Shown: one piece after another, positions 36,060 through 45,086 of the stretch | Numbering within the stretch: position 1 is the first letter of the stretch | How the letters are laid out: each line of letters starts with the position of its first letter | Assembly (NCBI RefSeq): GCF_000739635.1 | Contig: NZ_BATQ01000008.1 | Location: forward strand, 1 to 64,000 | Direction of reading: 5' to 3' | DNA: 64,000 nucleotides | From: Verrucomicrobium sp. BvORR034 | GTDB taxonomy: Bacteria; Verrucomicrobiota; Verrucomicrobiia; Verrucomicrobiales; Verrucomicrobiaceae | The notes under the pieces: generated by a model | Seen by the model: only the letters and a program-made list of their open reading frames with translations | Told to the model about the DNA's origin: nothing | Database searches by the model: none | Position numbers and translations under genes: made by a program

Positions 36060-39000
36060 TTACTGCCCGCTGGCCGGGGCCTCCTCCCATTGCAGCGGCG
36101 GATTCCACGAGCGGCGTGCGGCCTCCCAGGCGTCATGAAATGCGCCGTAGTCCGAGGCCGGGAATTCTCCCGTCCTCGCCTGAAAATCAAAGTCCATCGT
36201 GACGGTGCCGTCGTCCGCGACCGCAGAAGCGAGATTCCAGGTGGTGAATTTGGAGTCTCCCTTTTGCGCCAGGGCCGCCATCGTCTCTGTGCGGAGCTTG
36301 GCAGGGAGCTTCCAGGTCAGCCGGGACTTCATCTGCATCGGGTAGAGGAATTCGAACCTGGTCTTGCGGTCTTTCACATACTTCGTCGCGAGGTAGTCGT
36401 CCTCCCAGCAGGAAGGCAGCGTGGCCTGCCGCCCTGTTCCCGTGATGGAAATGGCATCGCGCACGCGATAGGTGGTGAAGAGCCGGGCCGGCATCTCCGG
36501 ATCCTCTAGCGCCTCAAAGCGGAACGATTCCACCTGGATGGGGCCAAACTGTGCGAGGATGGCCTGGATCCTGTCACGTTGCTCCTTGGTTGTCAGGCCG
36601 GTGAAGTCGTCCCGGATGGCAGAGGCATAGTAGCCGGTGAGTTCCAACTGATCCTCCACCAGCCAGTCGCGATCACTGATGGAGACGTTCCGGCGATTCT
36701 CCACGACGCAGCTTCCTGCGGGCACGAAACCCCGCTTGGCAATCAGTCGGGGCCCGGCCGGGTCCAGGATCAAGGCGGCACTGTGGATGGCTACATTGGA
36801 CGGGTATTTGGAAAGGCTAAGCGTCTTGTTTGTGGGATCCAGCAGCCAGTCTTTCCCCAGGGCAGGCACGTGCACCACCATGTGGTTGAACTGGTCCAGC
36901 GAAGGCAGGCTGGGCTCTGTTTCCCAGTCGGTGTTCACCAGGGCCAGGTGACTGGGCACATCGGCCGCTTTTAGGAGCAGATGCAGCAGCAGGGCGTGGT
37001 CCTTGCAGTCTCCGTAGCGGGAGCGGAGCGTGTCCGCGCCGGTATTGGGCCGCCGGGCCCGCACACCGAACTCGATGGCCTTGTAGCCGATCTCTTTCTG
37101 GACATGTCGTGCCAGGGCCGCCACCCGGGCCTTGGGATCTTTGATCCCCTCCACCAGACTTGCCGCCAGTTCTTTGATCTCCTTGCTCACTTCCAGGCGG
37201 TCCTGGATCTGCTTGAGGTAGTCTTTGCCCACAGTGGACCAGTCGCCTTCCTCGCCGCCGAGCCAGAGCATGGGGCAGAGCTGCTCGACCCACAGCGAGT
37301 AGCTCTCCGTTTCGGTGATGCCTTGGGGCGGCACGACCCACGCCAGGAACTTGTCGTCCTTCATGGTCTGCACGTTTTCGCCCTGGGCGAAACGGAACTT
37401 CACACCAGGGGTCTCACCCGTGACGAAGACGGCCTCTCTAGCGACCGGGGCTGAGCTGGCGAACACCCGGCGGGCGAACTCGAAGTGCGTGGCGGTGGAG
37501 AGGTCCTCGATGGTGATTTCACACTCGATGGTGCAGCCGGGCTTCACTCCTTCCACCTGGAGATGCAACACCCGGTCGGAACTGGCCGTCCCGTCGTGAA
37601 GGTCACGCACATAGGCGTCATCCACCGTCGCCCGGGAGACCAGTGCGCCGGCACTGTCCCGCACTTCCAGCCGGTTCATGAAAATACGCTCGGCCAGCGG
37701 GTTGAAGGAATACTGCAGCGAGCTGAGATCCTTGGCCCCCTGGTTGTCCAGGACCTTCACCTTCCGGTACAGCGTGCGACGGGCGGGCTTGCCCTTCGTG
37801 TAGTGGTACCCGGTGGTCCGTACCAGGGAGATGGTGGACTGACCCTCTTCGAAGTCGTCGGGCACCTTCAGCTGATCCAGCGCAGAGAGGACCTCCGGCG
37901 GGGTCTCCACCGGTGGCAGCATCTGCTTGATGTCGGAGTTGTCGCCCTGGCCGAGCGCCGCGGAGGCGGAGCGGATGGCGTTCTGCACCTCGCTGTCTTT
38001 GGGGTTCTTCTGCGCGGCCCGCTCAAAGGTCTGCTTGGCATCCTTGTACCACTTCCGGCCCATCTGGCTCCAGCCCAGGGCCATGAGGGCGCGGGAGGAT
38101 CCAGCCTCGTCCTTCAGCACCTTCTCCGCCACCTCGGCCGCCCGGGTGTGTTCCCCCGCCTCATTGCAGTATTCGGCCAGGTCGTACGCAGAGCGTTTGT
38201 TGGCAGGATCAGCCGCGAGTATTTCCTCAAACTGCTGCAGGGCCAGTTTGTGATCGCCACTGGTGAAGACGGTCTGCGCCAGCCAGCGTCGCACGTTCAG
38301 GCTGGGGCGTCGGGCCAGCCAGGCTTCACCGGAGTGGATTGCGGTCTTGTAGTCCTCCTGCTCGATCAGCAGGTTGATCCAGGCCAGCAGTTCGTCTTCA
38401 TCCTTCAGCCCTTTGTTGAGCAGCCCCAGAAAGTGTTTTTCTGCCTGCTCGGTCTTTCCTGTCAGGACGGCGAGCCGTGCCCTCCGGACCTCCAGTGGCA
38501 GGTGGTCGGTGAACTTTCCATCATAGGCTTTGTAGTATTCCAGAGCTTCCGCAGCTTGTTTCGCCTTTTCCAGGGCGTTCCCCATGTTCTCCAACATCAC
38601 GGGGTCGGTGTGTGTTTGCTCGAACCCTTTCTTAAACCACCGCACGGACTCGGGGTATTCCTCCCGGGTAAAGTGGTACAGGCCGATCTGGTTGCAGGCG
38701 GTCCCGTAGTCGGCCAGGGCTTCTTTGGCCACAGCTGGGGCGGCCCCCCGCGGTTCATGCAGCTCCACCGCAGACACCGCCGTCTCCACCTTCTGGAAGT
38801 CTCCCTTGTCCTCGGTGGCCCAGCCAGCGACCATCACCGCGCCAGTCGGCCAGTGGGCTACTCGAACCAGGTAGCGGTACCCGGTACCATCGTCCTGTTT
38901 CATCTGGTGCCTTATCTCCAGTCCCGAAGCAGAACTGCCGGCGTCCGGGGGAGTCCACGACTTCTCCGAGCTGTTCTGGTTTTCACTGTCCGTAGGGTAG

Positions 39001-40169
39001 GTCAGATTGATGGTGGCGAGCAGGGCTCTGGCCGCGGCATCGAGATTGACCGTCCCTTCCTCAAACCGCAGGGGCACCACCACAAACGCCTCCAGATGCC
39101 GTTGGGCGGAGAAATCGGCAAGACGCGTCAGCTCTGAGGGGACGGACCACTTGTTCCACATGCCGGGCTCCAGGTGGGTGGCGTATCCCAGCTCTGGTCT
39201 GGTCTGGTCCTTGGCCGCCTCGCCCAGGATTTGTTCTTTGTTGAGCACGCGGAAGGAGCTCATCATCGTGCTGGCCTGCGCCTTCACTTTTTTCTCATGG
39301 TGGTCCATCCCCCAAAAGAGAACCTGCCAGCAGCGGCCGCCATGCACGGCCACCCATTGGTCGTAGTACAGATTCATCTGTACTCCCTCGGGCCTGCTGA
39401 CGGTTTGAATCCGTGCAAACTCCAGCCCGTTCAGCTGAACTTTCTCCTGAGTTTGCGTTGAGTTCTTGGCACCGGAAAGGGCCCCGATCTTCACCGTCTC
39501 GCTCAGATCCTCCAGGGTGAGCCCCATACCTGTTTCTTCCGCGATCACGATCATGAAGACCTCCGAATTTTTGAGCCGGAGGGCCATGCAGGACAGCTTG
39601 TTGAGTTGCTTGGGATTCGGGATTTCCCACCAGGATTCGTCAGCGGTGACGGAAAAGTTGAACTGCTCGTTTTTTATCTCGCGGGGGCCTCCTGTGGCAA
39701 TGCCCGAGGGTGAGTCCCCGTCACGGTCTTGAATCTGTTTCGCAACGTTGATGGCCGTGGTGACGCCTATGCTCAGGACGATCACGGTGGACAGGACAAT
39801 GGCCCAGATCGCCTGGGCCCGCCCTTGCCGGTAGCGGCTGGAATCATAGAGGCAGAGGCCAACGATCCCGACCGCCAGGCCGCCGATCATGATCACCGCC
39901 ACCGTGAAGCTGACGATCATCTGCAGCACATCGTTCCTGATGCCTGTCAGCAGAGTGACAAACCGGATGCCAGACGAGAGCGCCCAGGCGATCATGACGA
40001 GCAGGAGCGCGGTGACGCACAGCGTGCTGGTGGTGGGGCGGCGCATGATCTGGGTGCACCGGATCACGCCGAACGCCGTCCCGAGTGCCGCAAACACAGA
40101 ACCGGCGATGGCACCTGCCTTTTCCGCAGTCTCAAAAGTCTCCGTCAGTAGGAAGGGGGTAAATTCCAT
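36060..40169 (-). CDS. Membrane-anchored TPR / DUF3857 / transglutaminase-like protein
   Basis: 1369 aa. The N-terminus has about four TM helices within residues 1-150. A soluble region with a mostly beta domain ('NFSVTADESWWEIP') and a TPR block (roughly 480-760) follow. A DUF3857 domain is then seen ('SLVRTTGYHYTKGKPARRTLYRKVKVLDNQG'). Next is a transglutaminase-like fold with the catalytic Cys in RYGDCKDHALL (near residue 1055), His in QFNHMVVHVPA and Asp in WLLDPTNK. The C-terminal beta domain resembles DUF3858. These proteins are proposed cysteine proteases or amidases of the envelope; substrate unknown. ATG 40169 is chosen just before TM1. Confidence 0.82.
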   Translation of the reverse strand: MEFTPFLLTETFETAEKAGAIAGSVFAALGTAFGVIRCTQIMRRPTTSTLCVTALLLVMIAWALSSGIRFVTLLTGIRNDVLQMIVSFTVAVIMIGGLAVGIVGLCLYDSSRYRQGRAQAIWAIVLSTVIVLSIGVTTAINVAKQIQDRDGDSPSGIATGGPREIKNEQFNFSVTADESWWEIPNPKQLNKLSCMALRLKNSEVFMIVIAEETGMGLTLEDLSETVKIGALSGAKNSTQTQEKVQLNGLEFARIQTVSRPEGVQMNLYYDQWVAVHGGRCWQVLFWGMDHHEKKVKAQASTMMSSFRVLNKEQILGEAAKDQTRPELGYATHLEPGMWNKWSVPSELTRLADFSAQRHLEAFVVVPLRFEEGTVNLDAAARALLATINLTYPTDSENQNSSEKSWTPPDAGSSASGLEIRHQMKQDDGTGYRYLVRVAHWPTGAVMVAGWATEDKGDFQKVETAVSAVELHEPRGAAPAVAKEALADYGTACNQIGLYHFTREEYPESVRWFKKGFEQTHTDPVMLENMGNALEKAKQAAEALEYYKAYDGKFTDHLPLEVRRARLAVLTGKTEQAEKHFLGLLNKGLKDEDELLAWINLLIEQEDYKTAIHSGEAWLARRPSLNVRRWLAQTVFTSGDHKLALQQFEEILAADPANKRSAYDLAEYCNEAGEHTRAAEVAEKVLKDEAGSSRALMALGWSQMGRKWYKDAKQTFERAAQKNPKDSEVQNAIRSASAALGQGDNSDIKQMLPPVETPPEVLSALDQLKVPDDFEEGQSTISLVRTTGYHYTKGKPARRTLYRKVKVLDNQGAKDLSSLQYSFNPLAERIFMNRLEVRDSAGALVSRATVDDAYVRDLHDGTASSDRVLHLQVEGVKPGCTIECEITIEDLSTATHFEFARRVFASSAPVAREAVFVTGETPGVKFRFAQGENVQTMKDDKFLAWVVPPQGITETESYSLWVEQLCPMLWLGGEEGDWSTVGKDYLKQIQDRLEVSKEIKELAASLVEGIKDPKARVAALARHVQKEIGYKAIEFGVRARRPNTGADTLRSRYGDCKDHALLLHLLLKAADVPSHLALVNTDWETEPSLPSLDQFNHMVVHVPALGKDWLLDPTNKTLSLSKYPSNVAIHSAALILDPAGPRLIAKRGFVPAGSCVVENRRNVSISDRDWLVEDQLELTGYYASAIRDDFTGLTTKEQRDRIQAILAQFGPIQVESFRFEALEDPEMPARLFTTYRVRDAISITGTGRQATLPSCWEDDYLATKYVKDRKTRFEFLYPMQMKSRLTWKLPAKLRTETMAALAQKGDSKFTTWNLASAVADDGTVTMDFDFQARTGEFPASDYGAFHDAWEAARRSWNPPLQWEEAPASGQ

Positions 40170-40407
40170 GGTGCCCCTTCTAGCGTGACCCTGTGTGCGT
40201 AGGCAACTTGGTTTTTCCGTCTTTTTAACAATCACCATCCTGTTCCGGGCCGGTGAATTGACAGGGTCAGCGGCATCTGCCGCTGCACGACCCAGCGGTG
40301 CCCGCAGGCATCAGGATGAAAGATTTGCCGTCTTGGCGGTGATGACTCCCTGGCCGGCGGGCGCTGACTCCGTCCGGTCGTCTGCAACCTCTGGCTTCTC
40401 CCCCCCA

Positions 40408-41709
40408 ATGCACCACCGGTTCACTCCTGCTTCTCGTTCGCTGTCACTGCTGGCCCTGGTGGCGGCGGTGAACCTTTGCGTCGCTGCCATTCACCCCGTC
40501 AGGGCCAGTGGCACGGAGGAGTGGCCCCGCTTCCGTGGACCGGAAGGCAATGGCACATGGAATCCGGCAGGACGTCCTGTAGATCTGGCGGAGTCTGAGC
40601 CCCGGCTGCTCTGGAAGGCAACGCTGGGCGGCGGCTACGGCGGTGTGACCGTGGCCCAGGGGAATGTGTACGTGATGGACCGCCAGTCCGGCTCCGGCAA
40701 GGCGGAGGTGGAGCGCATTCTCTGCTTTGACGGGGCGACCGGCAAGGCGCGCTGGGAACACTCCTATCCGACGAGCTACGACTCCATGGACTACGGCAAC
40801 GGACCGCGGGCCTCGGTGACGGTGCACGAAGGACGCGCCTATACCCTGGGTGCCCGAGGAGTGGCCGTGTGCCTGGATGCGATCACCGGCAAGGTGCACT
40901 GGCAGGTGGATCTGGTGAAGGACCACGGGGGCGTCATTCCCACCTGGGGGTTTTTGCGGCCTCCCCCCTTCCTCTGGAAAGACACCGTGCTGCTGCACTG
41001 CGGCGCCCAACCGAGTGGCAGTGTCGTGGCCCTGGACCGCCACAGCGGGCGCGAGCGCTGGCGCGGTGGCAGCGATCCCGCCGGTTACTGCACTCCCATG
41101 GTGATCCAATCGCCCACGGGTCCGCAGCTCATCCAGTGGGGGCCCAAGCATATCACCAGCCTGAACCCGGACTCAGGGGCGGAGCACTGGCGCTTCCCCT
41201 ATGAGATCACCTACGGCGTCTCCATCGCCCAGCCCTTGTACCATGAGGGGCTGCTCTTCGTGTCCGGCTACTGGCACGGCTCCCGCGCCCTGCGTCTGGG
41301 GGAGAAGGACGTCAAAGAGGTGAACCTCGCCTGGAGCGAGGAAAAAACTCTGTGCGGCCTCATGAGTCAGCCCCTCTACAAGGACGGATACGTGTATCTC
41401 CTGACCAAGGCGGAGGGCGTCATTTGCTTCCGCCTCCAGGATGGCAAGGTGCAGTGGAAGGACGGTCATCAGCTGACGCCCAAAGACCGCAACCCCCAGA
41501 TCAGCCTCGTCTGGCTGGACGAAAAACAAAACCTCGCCTGCGGCCTCAATGCCAGCGGCGAGCTCTTCTACGCCCGCTTCACCCCCGAGAAGATGGAGGA
41601 ACTCGCCCGTCATCAGATCATCGGCAAGACCTGGGCGCATCCCGCCTTTGCCGGGAACCGCGTGTTCGCCAGGAGCGACTCTGAGTTGCGGGCCTGGCAG
41701 GTTTGGTAG
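40408..41709 (+). CDS. Secreted PQQ-like beta-propeller protein
   Basis: 433 aa from the ATG at 40408. Signal peptide (LSLLALVAAVNLCVAAIHPVRASG), then 'EEWPRFRGPEGNGTW', the hallmark opening of the planctomycete/verrucomicrobial outer-membrane-type PQQ-like family. Repeats with the A-x-D-x-x-T-G-x-x-x-W pattern follow (CFDGATGKARWEHS, CLDAITGKVHWQV, ALDRHSGRERWRGG, SLNPDSGAEHWRFP). Probably a seven/eight-bladed propeller; whether it binds PQQ or is only structural cannot be told. Followed 4 nt later by the heptamer array. Confidence 0.88.
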   Translation: MHHRFTPASRSLSLLALVAAVNLCVAAIHPVRASGTEEWPRFRGPEGNGTWNPAGRPVDLAESEPRLLWKATLGGGYGGVTVAQGNVYVMDRQSGSGKAEVERILCFDGATGKARWEHSYPTSYDSMDYGNGPRASVTVHEGRAYTLGARGVAVCLDAITGKVHWQVDLVKDHGGVIPTWGFLRPPPFLWKDTVLLHCGAQPSGSVVALDRHSGRERWRGGSDPAGYCTPMVIQSPTGPQLIQWGPKHITSLNPDSGAEHWRFPYEITYGVSIAQPLYHEGLLFVSGYWHGSRALRLGEKDVKEVNLAWSEEKTLCGLMSQPLYKDGYVYLLTKAEGVICFRLQDGKVQWKDGHQLTPKDRNPQISLVWLDEKQNLACGLNASGELFYARFTPEKMEELARHQIIGKTWAHPAFAGNRVFARSDSELRAWQVW

Positions 41710-41713
41710 GTTG

Positions 41714-41867
41714 GTTTGAAGTTTGAAGTTTGAAGTTTGAAGTTTGAAGTTTGAAGTTTGAAGTTTGAAGTTTGAAGTTTGAAGTTTGAAGTTTGAAGTT
41801 TGAAGTTTGAAGTTTGAAGTTTGAAGTTTGAAGTTTGAAGTTTGAAGTTTGAAGTTTGAAGTTTGAA
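41714..41867. repeat. 22 perfect tandem copies of GTTTGAA
   Basis: 154 nt composed of 22 identical 7-bp units (41714-41867), starting 4 nt after the stop codon of the beta-propeller gene. Every unit contains TGA, and the 7-nt period rotates the stop through all frames. It is the purest member of the heptad class seen at other gene ends in the window. Perfect identity implies recent slippage expansion, so copy number is likely to vary between strains or cultures. Confidence 0.97.
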
Positions 41868-41881
41868 GTGGCGCGTTATCT

Positions 41882-42005
41882 CATGAACCCGGAGGGTTCG
41901 TCATACCCTACCGCTCCGCGGTAGAATGTGAACCTTTGCAACCACAGGTAACCCTCGCTACACTCGGTCGACCTGTGGCTATTCATGTTGAACCCTCCGG
42001 GTTCG
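41882..42005. repeat. Family D element: three nested hairpins
   Basis: Outer arms GAACCCGGAGGGTTC (about 41885-41899) and GAACCCTCCGGGTTC (about 41990-42004) are inverted. Inside are TACCGC-TCC-GCGGTA (about 41909-41923) and CCACAGGT...ACCTGTGG (about 41942-41978). A related fragment lies at about 6826-6885. It sits between convergent genes (41709 and 42039). Confidence 0.75.
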
Positions 42006-42038
42006 GATCCCACAACTTACCTCTAACCATCCTGCCAC

Positions 42039-42482
42039 TTACCACTCAAGATCGCCCCGCAACATGAGCCGCTGCTCCGCGTCCTGCACCTGGGACGCGA
42101 GAGCCCGGGCTTCCCTTAAATGCTCCTCCAAGGCCTGTTGTCGTCTCAGGCCTTTCGCGGCACGGGCCAGGGCCTCGTGGGCGTAGCCGAGGTAGAAGGG
42201 AGTGTCCTCCCTGGCGAACTCCAGGGCCTGGAGACCGTGTTCCCAAGCCTCGGCATGCCGGCCGGCCACCGCGCAGGCCCGTGAGACCAGCCAGTGGCCG
42301 ATGGAACGGTTGCGATCCGTCACGTCCGCACGCTGGACCCAGTGTTCCAGCGACTCCTGGGCCAGACGGACCATCTCGGCGTCCTCCTCCTTGCTGCGTT
42401 CCGGTTTGACCAGCAGGTCCCACGTGAGATTGAAGCACTCCGCGGAGCGCCGGATGCGATCCTGTTCTTCGCTGGGTTCCAT
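42039..42482 (-). CDS. Small helical (TPR-like) protein, unknown function
   Basis: 147 aa from the ATG at 42482 (MEPSEEQDRIRRSAECFNL). Composition and periodic Ala/Leu/Glu pattern indicate an all-helical, TPR- or SEL-like fold ('AEAWEHGLQALEFAREDTPFYLGYAHEALARAA'). No signal peptide and no catalytic motif. Divergent from the TIGR02587 gene with about 100 nt between starts. The open frame continues further upstream, but the extra residues are not credible protein. Confidence 0.7.
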   Translation of the reverse strand: MEPSEEQDRIRRSAECFNLTWDLLVKPERSKEEDAEMVRLAQESLEHWVQRADVTDRNRSIGHWLVSRACAVAGRHAEAWEHGLQALEFAREDTPFYLGYAHEALARAAKGLRRQQALEEHLREARALASQVQDAEQRLMLRGDLEW

Positions 42483-42586
42483 GGATGAACCAGGTCCACC
42501 ACAACGGTGCGGAGGTGACAAGGGTGTTTTGCGCCAGCCTGCATCCATGCTGGAGCTTGTCCGCGATGTGTAGGTGAACAGGAGAA

Positions 42587-43468
42587 ATGGTCCGCCGCGG
42601 CCCCAAAACACTTATGAGCCGTCGTGCCAGTGCAACGCACAAGCCCGCCCCCCGTGGTACAAGCCGCCATTTTCTCCGTGCACTGGCCCGGGCCTTTGCG
42701 GGGGCGATCGTGTTTGGACTGCCTCTGCTCATGACCATGGAGATGTGGTGGCTGGGCTTTCACGCAGATCGTGGGCGCATGGCTCTCCTCTTCATTCTGT
42801 CCCTCCCACTGCTGGTGGGACTGTCGCACTACTCGGGTTTCGAGCCCACTTTCGGCTGGGTGGATGATGTGGTGGACACCTTTGTGGCCTGCGCCGTGGG
42901 TTTTGTCTCCAGCGGGGTGATCCTGCTGCTCTTCGGGCTCATTGAGCCCGGCATGGCGGCCAGCGAGGTCATCGGGAAGATCGGCCTGCAGACCCTCCCC
43001 GCCAGCATCGGCGCCCTCCTCGCCACCGGACAGTTCGCCTCCCCGGAGGAGCGGGAGGCGGATCAAAAAAGATTCAGGAAATATCAGGGCGAGCTCTTCC
43101 TCATGATGGTGGGGGCGATCTTCCTGGCCCTGAGCATGGCCCCCACGGATGAGATGATGCTCATTGCTTACATGATGACCCCGACTCACGTGCTAGGATT
43201 GATCTTCCTTTCCCTGGTGGTGATGCACGCGTTCGTGCATGCCGTGGAGTCTTCTGGGAAAGCCTATGTACCCTCCGGCACGCCGTTCTGGAGCGTGTTC
43301 CTGCGCATCACCATTCCCGGGTATGTCATCGCCCTGCTCATCAGTGCCCTCATCTTGTGGGCGTTTGAGCGCACCGACTCCTGTGGCCCTGCCACATTGA
43401 TGGGCAGTGTCATTGTACTGGGCTTCCCTGCCGCCATTGGAGCAGGTGCCTCCCGGCTCATTATTTGA
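42587..43468 (+). CDS. TIGR02587-family (DUF2391) integral membrane protein
   Basis: 293 aa, 7-8 hydrophobic segments. The signature segment 'YQGELFLMMVGAIFLALSMAPTDEMMLIAYMMTPTHVLGLIFLSLVVMHAFVHAVE' near the middle is characteristic of the family (shown in part: MAPTDEMMLIA, TPTHVLGL, VMHAFVHAVE). An AGGAGA lies only 1-2 nt before the ATG at 42587, so the ATG at 42614 (MSRRASATHK) is an alternative start. It is followed 48 nt later by its usual partner, a TIGR02588 protein. Function unknown. Confidence 0.88.
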   Translation: MVRRGPKTLMSRRASATHKPAPRGTSRHFLRALARAFAGAIVFGLPLLMTMEMWWLGFHADRGRMALLFILSLPLLVGLSHYSGFEPTFGWVDDVVDTFVACAVGFVSSGVILLLFGLIEPGMAASEVIGKIGLQTLPASIGALLATGQFASPEEREADQKRFRKYQGELFLMMVGAIFLALSMAPTDEMMLIAYMMTPTHVLGLIFLSLVVMHAFVHAVESSGKAYVPSGTPFWSVFLRITIPGYVIALLISALILWAFERTDSCGPATLMGSVIVLGFPAAIGAGASRLII

Positions 43469-43516
43469 CGGGTTCATCTTGCCGCCACCCCATCATCCCA
43501 AGCTCAATCCGAATCC

Positions 43517-43909
43517 ATGAATGCCAAAACTTCGTCGCCCATCCCGCCCGCTGAGTGGATCGTCGCCGGCATGGGGCTCCTTGTCTTCACCGCTGTCCTG
43601 GGGCTTATGGTGTGGGATGCGGTGGCCGGAGATCAATCGCCACCCCGCATTACGGTCGAGGTGGACTCCATCACCCGCAGCGGGGACGGCCACCTGCTGA
43701 AGTTCCGCGCTCGCAATGACGGTGGCGAGACCGCCGCTGAAGTGGTAGTGGAAGGGGAGCTGCCTGCGTCAGGGGGTGAGACTGAGACGGCCAGTGCCAC
43801 GCTGGACTTCCTGCCCGCCCACTCAGAGAGGAAGGGCGGGTTCTTCTTCAAAGCCCAACCGGAGCGGGAAACGGTGCGCCTGCGGGCGAGTTCGTTCCGC
43901 GAACCCTGA
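43517..43909 (+). CDS. TIGR02588-family single-pass membrane protein
   Basis: 130 aa. One N-terminal TM helix (about 12-34: WIVAGMGLLVFTAVLGLMVWDA) and an extracytoplasmic beta domain ('SPPRITVEVDSITRSGDGHLLKFRARNDGGETAAEVVVEGEL'). The family is known to occur next to TIGR02587, exactly as seen here. Probably the two form a membrane complex; the role is unknown. Confidence 0.85.
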   Translation: MNAKTSSPIPPAEWIVAGMGLLVFTAVLGLMVWDAVAGDQSPPRITVEVDSITRSGDGHLLKFRARNDGGETAAEVVVEGELPASGGETETASATLDFLPAHSERKGGFFFKAQPERETVRLRASSFREP

Positions 43910-43935
43910 CGCTGGGCCGCCGTTTCCCCGGCACA

Positions 43936-44574
43936 TCAGTCCGCGGCCCGGGTGATCGTGTAGCCTGCAGGTGCCCGGAAGGCGGAGTCGGGAATCTCCT
44001 CGAACCGCACCGATTTCACGGTGGTGATGCAGGGGAAGCTTTCACTGCCGGTGCAGCTTTTCAGGATCATGCCATCCATTTCCGGCGGCAGGGCGGTGGT
44101 GTCGCTTGCAGATTTCACGGTGGCCAGCTCGGCCTTGATGCGGTCGTAGTCCGGGTAGGACTTGGCCACCCAGAAGGTGGACTTCATGCCGAGCACTTCC
44201 ATGGTGACCACGACGCAGTCGTAGCCATTGACCTTCTCGGTCAGCCCGGTGACGGTGTACTTTGGGACCATCGGCGGTGTGGTGGTGTTGTCAGCCGCCG
44301 CTGCGGGCTGGCGCATGACGGTCACCTCGCGTGCCGGGTGCATGACCGTCATCACTTCCCGGTCCTTGGTGTTGGCAATTGTGCTCAGCTCTTCGCAGAT
44401 GTCAGCGCGGACCATGCCGCCCTGGATGCGCATCACCGTCTCATTGCGGGCTTCAGATCCCTCCACCGTCTGCTCAAGCACCAGCCCGGCCCGCAGAGGA
44501 CCAGCGGTGCAGAGAATCGCGGCACTGGCCACAGCCATGCCGAGCAGGGGGCGGAGGATTGGGCTCGTCTTCAT
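43936..44574 (-). CDS. Secreted DUF4412-like protein, copy 1
   Basis: 212 aa from the ATG at 44574. Signal peptide (…LLGMAVASAAILCTAGPLRAG), then 'GLVLEQTVEGSEARNETVMRIQGGMVRADI', a DUF4412-like beta-rich domain with 'VNGYDCVVVTMEVLGMKSTFWVAKSYPDYDRIKAEL'. A close paralogue, well over half identical by eye across the length, lies at 54958-55590. This copy has two extra Cys (SCTGSESFPCITT) that could form a disulfide. Function unknown. Confidence 0.78.
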   Translation of the reverse strand: MKTSPILRPLLGMAVASAAILCTAGPLRAGLVLEQTVEGSEARNETVMRIQGGMVRADICEELSTIANTKDREVMTVMHPAREVTVMRQPAAAADNTTTPPMVPKYTVTGLTEKVNGYDCVVVTMEVLGMKSTFWVAKSYPDYDRIKAELATVKSASDTTALPPEMDGMILKSCTGSESFPCITTVKSVRFEEIPDSAFRAPAGYTITRAAD

Positions 44575-45086
44575 ACTCCTTGCATTTGGGTTTTCCGTGG
44601 TTTGTGACGGATTACGTCTGGCCATGGATCGCGGATGGAGAAAAGGGCGGCAGATCCTCTGTAGGTTTCTGATCAGTCTCCCCGGAGGTCGGAGTCCATC
44701 GATGAGCTCGGCATCAACGTGTTATATAGGAGGATGCGGCCGCTTTGACATCGTCGTTCGGCTGTCCCAGCCGTTCAGGAGGTCGGAGGGAAATGCGCAC
44801 TGAGTCCAATGCGGAAACTGGACAAGCATGAAGCTGACGGGCCAACCCTTCGCTCCCACGCGGGGCTGGGAACCCCCGCCTCCTTTCAGCTTCCAGGCCT
44901 GCGGTACGTAAAAGGAGGGAGGGGCATTCCTATCCCGGTCGGACGTGCGGTCCTGACGCAGCAGACCTCATTGCGATCAAGAGCCCAACGCGGCGGCCTC
45001 CTCCGCTTCCAAAGCCGGTTGGCACAACCGGACTACGCGGCGGGTGGCAGCTGAAAGTAGTGCTAGTCTCGTATGCGGGACTGTGA
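44575..45086. other. Intergenic region with an inverted family B copy
   Basis: 512 nt without a credible gene. Near 44748-44775 is a 'cgttcggctgtcccagccgttcagg' word. At about 44998-45060 a reversed family B element occurs (CGAAGCGGAGG-type end, CCGGTTGGCACAACCGGACTACG, then AAAGTAGTGC). It lies at the 3' end of the leftward nadR operon, so it may act as its terminator. Confidence 0.55.

Noticed and set aside
37485-39137. 550-codon plus-strand open frame
   Set aside because: Antisense to the transglutaminase/TPR gene; composition artefact.
41714-41867. CRISPR array
   Set aside because: Direct 7-bp units with no spacers and no cas genes; a simple tandem repeat.
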